The notes beneath the pieces are model-generated. The model was not told where the DNA came from and ran no database searches. It saw only the letters and a program-made list of their open reading frames with translations. Of a DNA stretch of 64,000 bases, positions 1-12,200 are shown in pieces (within the stretch, counting starts at the first letter, position 1; each line of letters begins with the position of its first letter). A program made the translations under genes and the position numbers. Origin of the DNA: Larus michahellis (taxonomy: Eukaryota > Chordata > Aves > Charadriiformes > Laridae); NCBI RefSeq assembly GCF_964199755.1, contig NC_133896.1, forward strand, positions 64,893,142 to 64,957,141, given 5' to 3'.

Positions 1-482
1 TCCCGAGTGTTCAGGTCAGTCTGACTTATAAGAATAAATGCATTCAACTGTGCCTTCAGTACCACATATATAGGAAGGAGAGAAATGTCATAAAAATCCT
101 CCTGCTAACTAATGACAAGAGTCAGAAATATTGAACGTCAACAGCCAGTCCAGATCAGGAGCTGGCGTAAGGGATGAATCTGACAGAAAGCTGCAAATAA
201 GCTACACATTTAAACTGGAACTTACTTCAGAGGGAGTCTAGCCCAAGGAAGAGCTTCTGAATTTGGCCCAAGCAATTTAAATAATGCAAGACAGCTTTGT
301 CAGTTTCTCAACTTGTAGCTAGACAATCTCTTTAGATCTAACCCAACTTCATCAAAAAGCCTTTCTCAGCCTACTGAAAGGCCTGGTATTGGGAAATGGG
401 ATAGCAAAAAAATGCTTTGGGGATGTCCTCTCATCAAAATGACCAGTGATGTGATTCTGATTAACAAATCTCTAACAGACAC

Positions 483-613
483 TGGAAGAAGTGTCCATCC
501 TTGTTTAGAGAAGACCCTGAGTCACCTGCTCTTGTAGCTGTCACCACTTTGAGCAGGTTGAACTAGGTGATCTCCAAGGATCTCCAAACTTAATTTTTCT
601 GCAATTCTATGAA
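483..613 (+). mobile_element. CR1 LINE 3'-end fragment
   Basis: A diverged copy of the last ~130 bp of a CR1 element in sense orientation. It reads 'agaccctgagtcacctgctc', then 'gagcaggttgaactaggtga', and ends in 'aattctatgaa', which is the order found at the end of bird CR1 elements. The left edge is approximate. No coding part remains. The many mismatches suggest an old insertion. Confidence 0.75.
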
Positions 614-3600
614 TCTAGTGTTACAAGAAGGCTCTAGCACACTATTAGTCATTCTTTAAGTATTATTCATAAATTTTGAAAGATGATGACTACGCCATTT
701 GAGAGCCTGTTCCAGGCTTCAGTACTTATGTGACTTCAGGGATTTCTGGAGAATCACTGAGTACATGAGGTACCTGCTCAAACTTCAGTGGGATGAAAGA
801 ATAGGCCAAGTGTATAGGTTACTAAACACTAGTTTCACATAACCATTTTTAATTCAACTAACATGGCCATATATAAAACATATGATTTAAAGAATATGGT
901 CACATTTAAATGCCTTTCTGAGGCTTACCTGGCTTAAGCTCTTCTGGATACTTCATTAGTTATGAGAAACAGATGACAATAATAGTAATTTCCATGTTGC
1001 TTATTGACTTGACTCACTGTCCCTTTCACCAAAAATGAGACAATAAAAATTATTTTTTTTCACACAGAGATGACATTATATCTTCTCACCCTAAGACACC
1101 CCTAAGCAAGTGATCTTATAAATGTTCCTTAACGTTTTCACACGTGTAATTCCCCAATTTCAGTTGCAATGCCAATGTGCTGGATGTTTAATCTGCAGGA
1201 TCAAAGACTTGAGAGTCATGAGTTGTGTGACAAATGACAAAGAGCTCAAAACTGTTTACATGACTTCAGGCTGAACTTACTAAGTTATTCAGATATGTAA
1301 ACATGCAGAGGAAGACCAAAGATAATTTTTGAAAGCCCCTCTATTGGTTGGGAACAAGAACCCGGGTTTTTAAAGATTCAAGTCCGCAAAAGGCTGTTGA
1401 CGTATAAAGTGAAATTTAGGTACCTAAGTCCAAAACTTAAGGCCAGATCAGCTGCTACCTGTTTGAAGAAGATCTAACAGAGTTTCCTGACAAGTAGGTG
1501 CTAAGGTACATACTGCACAATACATTTAGTCTTTTCTTTGTGTTGAAGGTGTGATTTTGCTTGGAATAACTGAACTATCCCAGGACTAGAGAACGACAGC
1601 AAACATTATTCCCCCACTGAGTTAAAGGGGGCAAAGTGAGCCCACTGAGGAAAAAAACAGATTTCCTGCCTAAAAGAGTGAATGCTGAATCCTTTTTGCT
1701 ACTTTATAAAGGAATAACTACCTCATCAAATTTTCCTTAGGATCAGTGTGAAAGTACAAGCAGTCAGCTGGAAGAGATGAGGCTCCAGTTCCTAACCCCA
1801 GGATTGTTTCTGCTTCTTTTAACAGATTAAAATCATGACGCCCACCCCTCGGTTTTTGGCTGAGTGAGCTGAGGTAAGGGTCTTCTGCCTGTGTGAGGGA
1901 AAGGGCACGTGCCATCCATCTTCCTGTATCACTGGACGGCTGTCATGCCTGGCACACAATGGGGCTTTGCACCCAGGCCCAGAATAAGTGCCCAGCTCAT
2001 ATGCAAGGGAGCTGACTCTTCCCAGAAGTGTTGCTCTTGGACATGCATGCAATAAATCATCAGTCCCCGTGTTGAGGTTTTATTTATGGAAATGTTAACA
2101 AGCATATTTTTATTGGGTTTGCAGTTTAATTATTTACTGGTTTTCTGTTCAGTTCCTGAGGGAGCGGGGTTGTTTATTTTCTCACGGCTTAGTGTCACTG
2201 AGAAACTGCTGTTGTTGAAAACCTTATTAAAAGTCTTTTCTTATCTTTCTGTCTTTACTTATAACAATACTGACTGTAACAGTTAATAAGACGATACCCA
2301 ATTAATGTTAAGGGCTGCTTTTTATTGTTGCTTCTTATGCTACAGCCAGGCTAGCAATCCACATTTAATATCCAGTCCCTATTGTCTTCATTTCAGTAGT
2401 GAGAGTGAGTGAGAAACACCTGCCTTGGAGAACTGAGGTCTTTCACCTTATTTACAGTCTTACACAGACTTAGTAATGAGCAGTTGTAACAGTGAGGGGA
2501 AGCTGGTTTTTTTTTCGGTAATTGTTGTTGAGGTGCTATAAAGAAAGGAGCAAGGGCTTTTTATCAGTGAGTATTCACAAGGCAGGCTGCTGAGAAATGT
2601 GTGCGGGTTGGGGATTTTTTGTTTGTTTTTAAGAGGAAGCAGATGGAAAGTTCAAATATTAATTTCCAGCTTAATCCATGTCTGGCAGAGAGGTTTCAGG
2701 CTCCTGGCCTGGCTTATCGCCCTGCTGGATGAAACCTCACTGTTGCTCTTGTTCCCGGGAAAAGCAGGGCGGTGCTGCCATCCTGCATGGCCAACAGCAC
2801 AGTAACTGGCACTGAGTTTGGCAGACCAGGAACAGGAACTCTTGGGACGGGGGCCCTTGGAGGCGCCACATTAAATCCTGTTAATGCTGCTGCTTGAGGA
2901 GCAGAGCGAGCTAAGCTCTCCTGTCCTGCTGCAGTTTAGACCAGTAATCATATGCTGCAGGTGGGAGGGATGCTTGTGTAATCACGTGAAAACCCAACAG
3001 TAGGAAGGGAAAATGTGACAAAGAATAATCCTCTGCTAAGGAGCTTGCAATTTAAATACAAGCACATTGTTTCAGGATTTAAAGAGATTAGTGCAATGTA
3101 ACATGGACACCGGGCTGGCTAACTCCGGCCTTCCCAGCTCACCCTTCCTAGCCATCGCCTCACTTAAATGACCATGTGTGGAGGGGAGGCACCACAATTT
3201 TCTTGTGCTCTCTGACAGGTCTGTGCATTGCAGTCCTTGTATTATCAGCTACAGTTATCTCAGCAGGTCCAGCACAGGCTGAGCAATGCATTTCTTCTCC
3301 CTCCAACAGCACTGAGAGAGATTTTCAGTAAGCAAATGGCCTCCCCAAACCAAAATGTTCAGAATGAATCCCTTCAAACTAGTCAGTCTACGTGCTTAGA
3401 TGACATCTGAGGACTTACACGTTCTTGCTTTTTGGAGAACTCAGCCTCTTCAGGCTACCTCTGGGTCACAACAGACCACTGCAAATCCTGTGCTCGCCTC
3501 CCCCTCTCAGAAGACCCCTCAGCTTCATGGCCTTTTTGATGACTGATATCAGTACTGGCAGAGCAGATGTCACACTGTGTTTTGGTACGTGAAAATAGAC

Positions 3601-6600
3601 TGTCATCCTGCAATTATCCACACACACTCCCTCCACCATTGCTGAGAGAGAACGTTTCTGTAGCACCACATTTTTCCAGCTTATGTCTTTCTCACCCTCC
3701 ATTAAGGCATAACGGCATATTCACACAAAAGTCTTTCAGTCTTTTATAACTTTATCAACCAAAACTGATGTACAGTATTAAAAATTGTCACACTTGAGTT
3801 ACTTCATAGCAACTCCACGTCTGTGATGGTAAAAGTAGATATTTTTGCTTTTATAAAAAGATCACATCAGTCTGTTGACTGTTGACAAATGTTGTCCTGT
3901 TTACAGGATGGCTCTGCTTAGGTAAGTGCTTCAGTCACTCATACTATCCAAGAAGCTACTCTTATGTGGAGCATCAGGTACCATTTCTATGTGAAGCGTA
4001 GAAGTATTCCTTTCAGAATGTGAAAATGAGAATATTTATGTGTTCAGTTACATTTACAACTCTATGGAAAAAATCAAATCTTGCAAGAGTTGTTCTGCTC
4101 TTCATCTCTTCCCTCAATGTACATGTACATACTATTGTTTTGTATCTTTTTATAAGAAGCAGTTATGGGTTATGTTTTCTGGATTGATTGTCTCAGCCAA
4201 AATAAATAATCTTCTTAAGTTCTTGTTCAAGTCTTTCCAGCATTCTTTTTCCAGATACTGGGCTTTCAGAATTTGTTTGCTCTCTAACAGGTGGAGTTAG
4301 TGCTCTGTAGTTATCTCCCCATGAAATTAGTTTAAGTTGGAGTGACCACCCAGGAAAATACAGCAATTTTTATTAATAGTACTTCAATTAAAAGAATGAC
4401 TAGGTTCACTACTTAATGACTTTTTGTAACTTAATTACCAGCATGTGTATCAGCAGCACTTGTATGTCAGCTCATACCCTCAAGCAGGTGAGCAAGTCCT
4501 AGGAAGAAGCCCCTCAGAGCTCAGGTCCCCACCTGAGGTTCACTGCAAATTTGTACTGCAGCAAAGACAACTTTTCCATAAGACATCAGTGCAAAGAAAC
4601 TTGTCCAGCCCATTAATTTCAGTGGATTTCTCTGTGTCACACAAGGCACTGATTATGACCTAATAAATAATTACTAAATGACTAAGTATATTCATGTATA
4701 GCACGAACACTTGCAATACATTGATGACACGTATATAGCAATTTATGTAACAATTAATACAGTGAATTACTTCTATATGTATAAAATAAATTACTAAGTA
4801 TTAAAAGGTAACAACCAAGATTAGGCTTCGGTTCTTCCATGCAGGGTATGGAGATGTTATATCTAGTTTCATGCAAAAAGCTCATGTTGGACTTCCCAGT
4901 GTAAAAGTCAAAAGGTAATTGCAGAGTAGGACTCTATGTATGCTTGTATAATTACTTGAAATCAAGGACCTGTAAAGAACACAGTTATTTCTAGGTTTGT
5001 ACTGCCTTCACTTTCAGTGCTGATTGAAGACGACAGGCACAACATGTAAACATTTTGATAGCCACTTCAGGATCACAAGAAGGGGTGCCCTATGCTATTG
5101 TTGCAATGAGGCTTATGCATGCTTGACATCGCATAGCAGATATTTTATCTTCTTTCATTTTATTGCTTCATTTACTCAAACAAGAGTTTTATGAGAATTT
5201 GATATTGTTGTAATTGACCTTTCCTCCTGAAAACATTTACTACCACATTCACCATCGCTACGCCTTTCAGTGGCACCTAAATATAAGGAAAAATATATCT
5301 TTTATTTATGCTCTTTATATATCGATCTTTTTTTCCTGTTATATTTTGACTTAATAACAGGCTCTTTGAAGTGATCAGTAAACTACCCCTGTGAAAGTTA
5401 CCATCTGGGAGAAGAAACAGACCTGGAATGAAGATGAGTCTTAAAAGAGGGGAAAAAAATGAGCATTTTACAAAACAGACCAACCAAACAAAAAAATATA
5501 TTTTGTTTTGAATCACGTTTTTTTCATTCTACCACATCAAATACGAAAACAGCAGGCCTGGGGCAGTGGTAGCTGCTTTCCATTAAATGACAGAAAGGAG
5601 GGAGAACTGGAGAAGACGCTATAATAGTGAAAGACAAATAGCCACCTCCCTGTCACAGGAACATCATTTTCAGATTATTTGCCATACTGCCTCTGTGTTT
5701 TGTTCTAAATTTGTTGTGGAGTTTGTGTCAGCAAAATTTTCCCACTAAGACAGCCTTTTAAGACAGCATTGTCTGGGGACTTGAATCACTTCAAGAAGCA
5801 ATAAGATGTTTTTCAACAAATGGTTTACAGGCTAAAATAAGAGTGGTTTTGAGGATAAAATTACACTTAGAGCTTAAGCTGATCTAATGACTCCCTACCA
5901 CTGAGGTGGGAAGCTCTCCCTTTCCTTCCCCTGCCTCCTAAGCTGCAGCCCCCAGTTTCAGCTGCATAGTCTCAACCCCAGGCCACACCAGGGAGGTTTG
6001 CATGCCTGCTGGCGATGCAGAAGACCAGAGACCTCCTTTGGCTCAACAAAGGGTCCAGCAGGTGCCAAAGTGGTGGAAGAAGGGCAGCAAAGTCACTCAC
6101 TCAGAAGCAGCGGTAGCAGGAGTCGGCCCTCCCCTCATTTCAGCCTGGAGTGAACTGTTGGCCTGACACAGCTATTCATACTGCATAATTTACGCTCGGG
6201 ATTGTGATGCAGGAAATACTTATCCCTGCTGTGATTCAAGGTGATATGAAAACAAGCAAACTCTCTGATTTAAAAAGAAATAAATCACTTTAATCCTAGC
6301 CTACCCACTGCATCATTCTGGGAACAGTCTCTTTTTGTTTCTGAGTTTATGATGTTTCTTTTACATCACTGTAAAAGAAATGTTAGGCTGTCAACATGAC
6401 AGTATGTGGTAGGCAACAAAAATAATCCTGGAACACTGAAGGACTATAGGGAAAAAATGGCCTCACTTGAAACTGGCTATACATCCTGGATTTCTGTCCA
6501 ATTCGGTGGCATCTGAGACAACCCTTAGGAGGGACCACACTTAATGCTTTGTCATAACCTACCCCTGTTACAGTCTGAGAGCCTTGACAATGCTCTTCAC

Positions 6601-7225
6601 CCCTTTGTTTTCAGAAATTACTGCTATCACTAAAAGGCAGCCATCCCTGACATAAACACTAAGGCCTGTCTGTGCCGTAAAAAAAAGCATCTGCTGAGTG
6701 GTGGGAAAGGACAGTAAATGTTTGCTGTCGTGTAATAGCCCTACACAGCACAGTTATCCTAGGAATGACTGTAATTAAAAGCAACTGATTTACCCTGTGG
6801 AAAATTATTAAAAACATTTGTGCTTACCATCAGCCTTATGAATGCTGTCATGCACTGTCATGATGAGAGTGCCTTTAAACATCTCACGAGGTTTCCTGTG
6901 TTTGTGGCTATTTCCCATTTTTCAGAAGCCATATTTCCCATGTTTCACAAGGATTCTTCTCAGAAACATAATGTGAATCATGAGTTATTCAAGGCTTATC
7001 TTGATAAAATGGGCATTTCCCAAGCAGGAAGCATTTAACTAGGAAATGCAGTCATTTGCTCTTCTTTGTGCTCATGTGATTCCCCTATAATACAAAAGTG
7101 TGTACAATCAAAAGATTTACCAAGTACATTAATGGCTAAAAAGTCAGAAAAATGGATATGTAATCTGACAGTTTAGACACTCTAAGTTGGGTGTCTCCAC
7201 ATCCCTTGCCAAAAAAATGAGGTTG
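614..7225. other. Intergenic DNA, no gene recognised
   Basis: About 6.6 kb of AT-rich sequence with only short random ORFs on both strands. One Q/S-rich 59-codon ORF (3234-3410) follows two possible splice acceptors; it is discussed as a finding but is not called a gene. I see no RNA gene and no clear repeat here. By gene order this should be part of the interval between MTPN and FAM180A. Confidence 0.6.
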
Positions 7226-7812
7226 TAGAATCATGGAAAAATTCAGGCTGGAAGGGACCTTGGGACATCATCTAGTCCAATCTCCTGTTAAAAACAGGGA
7301 TCCTTTCAAAGCTGACCCCAAGGGCTCATTTATTTAAGTTTTAAATATCACCACAAAGGGAGATTCCCGGCTTTTCTGGGCAGCTCTTCCAGTACTGTGC
7401 AATCCTTGGGGGAAAACCTTCTTCCTCATTTCCTACCAGAATTCCCTTTGCTGCAATTTGTGTCTGTGGCTGCTTTGAGGCCTCTCACTGAGCATCTCTA
7501 AGAGGTTGGCTCCGTCTTCCCCATAACTTCCTTCTAGGGGCTTTAGAAGCCATTTAGGTTTCTCTAGATCCCCATTTAGGTTTCTCTTGACCAAGTGGAA
7601 ATAGCTCAGTTTCACCAGCCTTCCCTCATATCTCATGTCCTTCAGGCCCCTGGCCCTCCTTTGGATTCTCTCCAATTTACTGGTTTCTCTTGTACTGGCA
7701 TGCCCTGAAATTGGACACACATTAGATGTGGCCACACTGGTACTGAGAAGGAAATAACCACTTCCCTCTACTTGCTAGCTACTCTTCTGCTAATGCAGAC
7801 CAATGCATCTCG
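7226..7812 (-). mobile_element. CR1 LINE fragment, old, minus strand
   Basis: The + strand opens with 'tagaatcatgg' and 'ggctggaagggacctt', the reverse complement of a CR1 3' end. The element therefore lies on the minus strand with its 3' end at the low coordinate. The minus-strand translation keeps a degraded ORF2 C-terminus: 'LERIQRRARGLKDMRYEGRL', matching the usual [10 protein letters not shown]...[10 protein letters not shown] pattern, at about 7600-7690. CR1-like sequence fades out near 7812. It is truncated at its 5' end and strongly diverged. Confidence 0.85.
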
Positions 7813-8685
7813 TGTTTTTATTTCATACCATCTAAATTGGAGATCTCCTATTTGTGTTGAAGGCTGGTAATTCAGGCTTCTTTATACTGCCATGAAGACT
7901 GCAGAAATGGTGTGAATTGATTTTGTTTTATTTTCGCAGTAAGGGATGCTGGATTCTCATGAGAACATTAGACCCTGGCAGCTTGTGGATTAGGGGAAGG
8001 CATTAAACATCTCAGATATAACTATCAGAGCTGGCACCAAGAAACACCTGCTGCTGTAGACCTCATAAAAGGGAAAAACAAAAAGCACCTTGGAAGGAAA
8101 ATGAAGTTATATATGTGGTTTGAAAGGTGTCGTTCAGCCACTGGGAAGGCCATTTGATCCAAAACAATATTGTCCCCTGATATGCTGGCCAGTCAAGCTG
8201 TTCCATGCGGGAGTGACTGTGTCTCTGGATCCTGACACAACTTCCCCTTGCTGGGAAACCAAAGAACATAACGAGTCTCTAACTTTAAAAATTCTTTTCA
8301 CCCATTCTTTGGCCCTTAAGTGATGTTTCCTTTACTGGGAACTGCATCAAAGTGCCAGTACTCATCAGGAAGAATGAACTAACAAATGGAAAGCATAATA
8401 TGAGGCTTGGTCTTCAGCCTAGCATAACAAAAGCTCTTCTTATCAATATAATGTCGCTTGTTCCTAGCTCAGAAGTGAACCATCTCATTTTTTACACAGG
8501 CAGCTTTACTGCCACTTACAAAGTATTTCAGAGCCTCAAAGGCAGTAATAATATAGTTTCACAATGACGCTTATGATGTAAATCAATACTGGAGCATCTG
8601 TTCAATGGAGGCACAAAAGGATGAATCCTTGTCCTCCTCTTACCTACCAGTATGCCACCTTTTCCATGCTCTAGCATACCTGCAG
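7813..8685. other. Unique spacer between two CR1 fragments
   Basis: About 870 bp with no recognisable gene or repeat. Short ORFs on both strands overlap one another and have no known-family similarity that I can see. Confidence 0.55.
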
Positions 8686-9258
8686 ATCATAGAATCATAG
8701 AATGTGTTGGGTTGGAAGGGACCCTTAAAGGTCATGGAGTCCAACCCCCCTGCATTAAGCAGGGACATCTTTAATTAGATCAGGTTGCTCAGAGCCTCAT
8801 CAAGCCTGGCTTTGAATGTCTCCAGGGATGGGGGCTCCACCACCTCTCTGGGCAACCTGTGCCAGTGTCCCACCACCCTCATTGTAAAGAACTTCATCTT
8901 AATGTCTAATCTAAACCTACCCTGCTCTAGTTTAAAACCGTTGTCCCTCATCCTGTCGCTACATGCTCTTGCAAACAGCCCCTCGCAGCTTTCCTGTAGG
9001 CCCCCTTCAGGTACTGGAAGGCCGCTGTAAGGTCTCCCCAGAGCCTTCTCTTCTCCAGGCTGAACAACTCCAACTCTCTCAGCCTGTCTTCATAGGAGAG
9101 GTGCCACAGCCCTCGTATCATCTTTGTGGCCCTCCTCTGGACCCACTCCAACAGGTCCATGTCCTTCTTGTGCTGAGGGCTCCAGAGCTAGACGCAGTAC
9201 TCCAGGTAGGGTCCCACGAGAGCAGAGTAGAGGGGGAGAATCACCTCAATCTGCTGTC
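8686..9258 (-). mobile_element. CR1 LINE fragment, minus strand, 5'-truncated
   Basis: The + strand begins with two copies of 'atcatagaat' and 'gttgggttggaagggaccc', the inverted CR1 3' end with its 8-bp repeat. Minus-strand translation gives the ORF2 C-terminus: '[20 protein letters not shown]', then [22 protein letters not shown]. This copy is clearly younger than the one at 7226. It ends inside the last part of ORF2, near 9258, so it is a typical short 5'-truncated insertion. A + strand ORF across 8963-9412 is an antisense shadow. Confidence 0.92.
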
Positions 9259-12200
9259 AAGGTCTTCAGGCCGGGTGGTTTTCCATAGTGGTCATAGCTC
9301 TATCCTGTGGCTGTATTCATCCTGTCTTGCTGAAGAGTCCCAGGATAATAATGTATTAAAGGTAGGGCAATGTCATCTCTATGGTCCCAGTCCAGAACCT
9401 CTATTGCCGTAAAATAACTATTCTTCCCCCAACTTGATAGGTAACCTCAGTACAGTTTATCTATGTTAAATCTACCCCTTCTTCAGTGAGGATAGATTGC
9501 TACTAAGTTTCCTTAGCACATTTTTCAGTTAAACTTTTTACTTTTTACTTATTGCAAAACACAAACTACAATTGCCACAGAAGTCCCAGTATACCAGAAA
9601 CGCGTGGTAAATTATCTCTCTGCTTAAATTGCCTTAGTAATTACAATGCAATAAGTAAAAACAAAATGCAGGCTCTTTTTGTGTATATGTTACCTAATTA
9701 CAAGAACAGTTAATCAACTTGAGAGATTAAGTATAAAGCATTTACTAATTAAACAGTGTATGTGGAAAGGCTAAAAGCACCAAGTGCAATGCTTGCTGAC
9801 ATTTCTGTACTGAACCATTTCTACTTTTAATTTGCCTGTATTTGGGTCAGCAATCAAAGCAGACATTTACACATTCCACAGCTAAATCATCCAATAAACC
9901 AACATGAATTCAACATTTTGCATATCTACAGGAGCTTGTGATTAAGACAAACCCCATAAGAGTTGCTTACTGGAACAGCCCTGGGAGTCTTCATTTAGAT
10001 GTCCGCTTTCTAGGAAACCTCAGCAATCTTGGGTTAAAAGATAATGGACAAAAGTGAGAATGGTCTTTCTAAAAAAGTAAGTCATTGTTTATCATTTTGT
10101 TCTTTCCTGTGTGGCTTCAGATTAAAGCACTGCAGTCTTGATAATGAGACAGTTTTATGAGGTCAATTAATCTCAGCTGCACCATCTGAAAGTACAGTAG
10201 TTGTGGTTAAGGCTCGGTTTGCTTTGCGTAGCCATAAAAACAGTACAAAGCTGGTGTAAGATATTATCCATATGCAGTGGCAAAGCCAAAGGCAAGAGTA
10301 TGAATTCCTGTGAACTCAGCAGGTTTTGTGGTATTGAGCTCATCCATCCACTGCACTACTGTGAAGAGCACCTTACCTGTGCCCGTTAGCTGATGTGACT
10401 ATGCTCTGCATCTTGGTGTCTTCAGACTTTTGTTTCAAATTAACATCCATAGGCCTATTTAAGTTCCTTTTAAGCAGTGATTTTCCTCATTTTCGAAAGG
10501 TTGAAAACGTTTTCATGGTGACACCTGTTTGGATTGTATGAGATTCGATATGGCTAGAGATATTCTGGTAGAGGACATGTTCCTGTTATCTCTAGAGATG
10601 CTTCATTTTGGCAAGAATTTTTAGTTACCTGGAGAATGTACAGGGCAGCTGTAACAATGAGGACAATGAACTTTGGAACAAATTTAGAAGAGACTTGGAA
10701 AATTCACCATAAATTTGCATAATTTTACCAAGATAGGACTGCTTCCCAAACGTGTAAGTCAAACACGTCTTTGCTCAACGGAGCAAACGTGGAAATTACT
10801 GGATCCACATTTGTGACTGGTGCTTTTCCATAGCTCAGTTTTCATGACTTCCACAGTTCCTTTTGATGTTTTGCTAGAATGATTAAATCCCAGAATAAAG
10901 ATGGACGTTGTAACACTTTTATTTCAGATCCTCATCCAAAGCTGTCTTCCCCTGCCACTCAGTAGTTTTGTCAGCCTCTGCGGAGAGATACAGCAGGAGG
11001 AATACAGCAGTAATGTTGTGTGGATGTGTTAAGTTTGCACACCGACATTTCATACAGCAGGCTATACCTAAGACACCCAACACCTGGCTACACAACAGTA
11101 TAGAGGGCATCCGAGAATATTTAGCGTTGCAGCAAAGGGCATGTTTGATCCAACTGCAAAGTGTCATGAGCCGTCTGGAAATGCAATGCTAGTCAATTAA
11201 GAATGGAAACAATTCAGTATTATTTAAAGTTTAGTTTTCTTTGTAATGACTGTCTTTTTAGCTAGTTTTCAGATGATGTTTATTACTTCCTTTTATTTCA
11301 GAACACACTAAATCTTCAAAAGCCTTAACGAGTCTTGTCTATAGCCAAATCCACACTTTTTTTTTTCTGTTTTCATGTGACCACAAGGAATGTAGGGTAA
11401 TTTCTTGTCTCCTTTAAATGGTTATAAAAGAAATCATACAAATCTGCAAATTTAGCAGAACAGATTTTTTGTGGTTCAAATGTCCAGAATGTATATCCAG
11501 ATCTCATGACTGAGAAAGTATTTCAGATTAAGTCATTTTACATGTTAATTATGATATTTATTAGAAAGACTATTTGTAAAGTTTTTTCATGTTTTCAGAA
11601 AGTGTGCTTATGGTGGTGTCCCAAAGAATAATTCAAATAGCTTTTCTTCTTTGCTCTTTCTCTTTCCCTGTGGCTTCAAACAGATGTCTTAAAGCTTACT
11701 TAAACTTTGAAATAGGAAAACCAAAACTTGTTCCTCCTATTTCAAGAAAAAGCTAGAAACAAACTTTAAGGAAGTCCTAAAGTCCGTCACTATCAGAAGC
11801 TGGGAAATGCAGCATTCAATCGAAATGTGAACCTCAGCCTTGTCATCTGCACTTAAATTCGAAGTCCAGCCTCTTTCTTCAATTTCATCGGGCTTTGAAA
11901 ACTTCAGAAAAAAAGTGAACAAAATATTAATGATTTTTTTTCTCCATTTTTGGGTAATTGGAAAGCAGATCTCCTTCTGGCACTGCAGAGACTTTGTTGA
12001 CCAGACCCAGCTGTCCAGCAGTCCATGGCCCTCAGCCCTGTGCTGGGTTGGTGGAGACAGGAGCAGCCACAGACCCATGGCCACTGGGCAGGCCCCAGGG
12101 CCAGCTGGAAGGTCTGCCCATCTGTGGGCAAGCTCCAGTCCCATGCCCCATATCATTCCTTGGATACAGACAGCACAAGCTCTAGGAGGGAGAGGAAGAA

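Noticed and set aside
8686-8705. Possible telomere-like or satellite repeat (ATCATAGA units)
   Set aside because: These are the short octamer repeats that end CR1 elements; the same occurs at 25466 and 49085.
8963-9412. 149-aa ORF on the plus strand
   Set aside because: Antisense reading of the CR1 fragment at 8686-9258.
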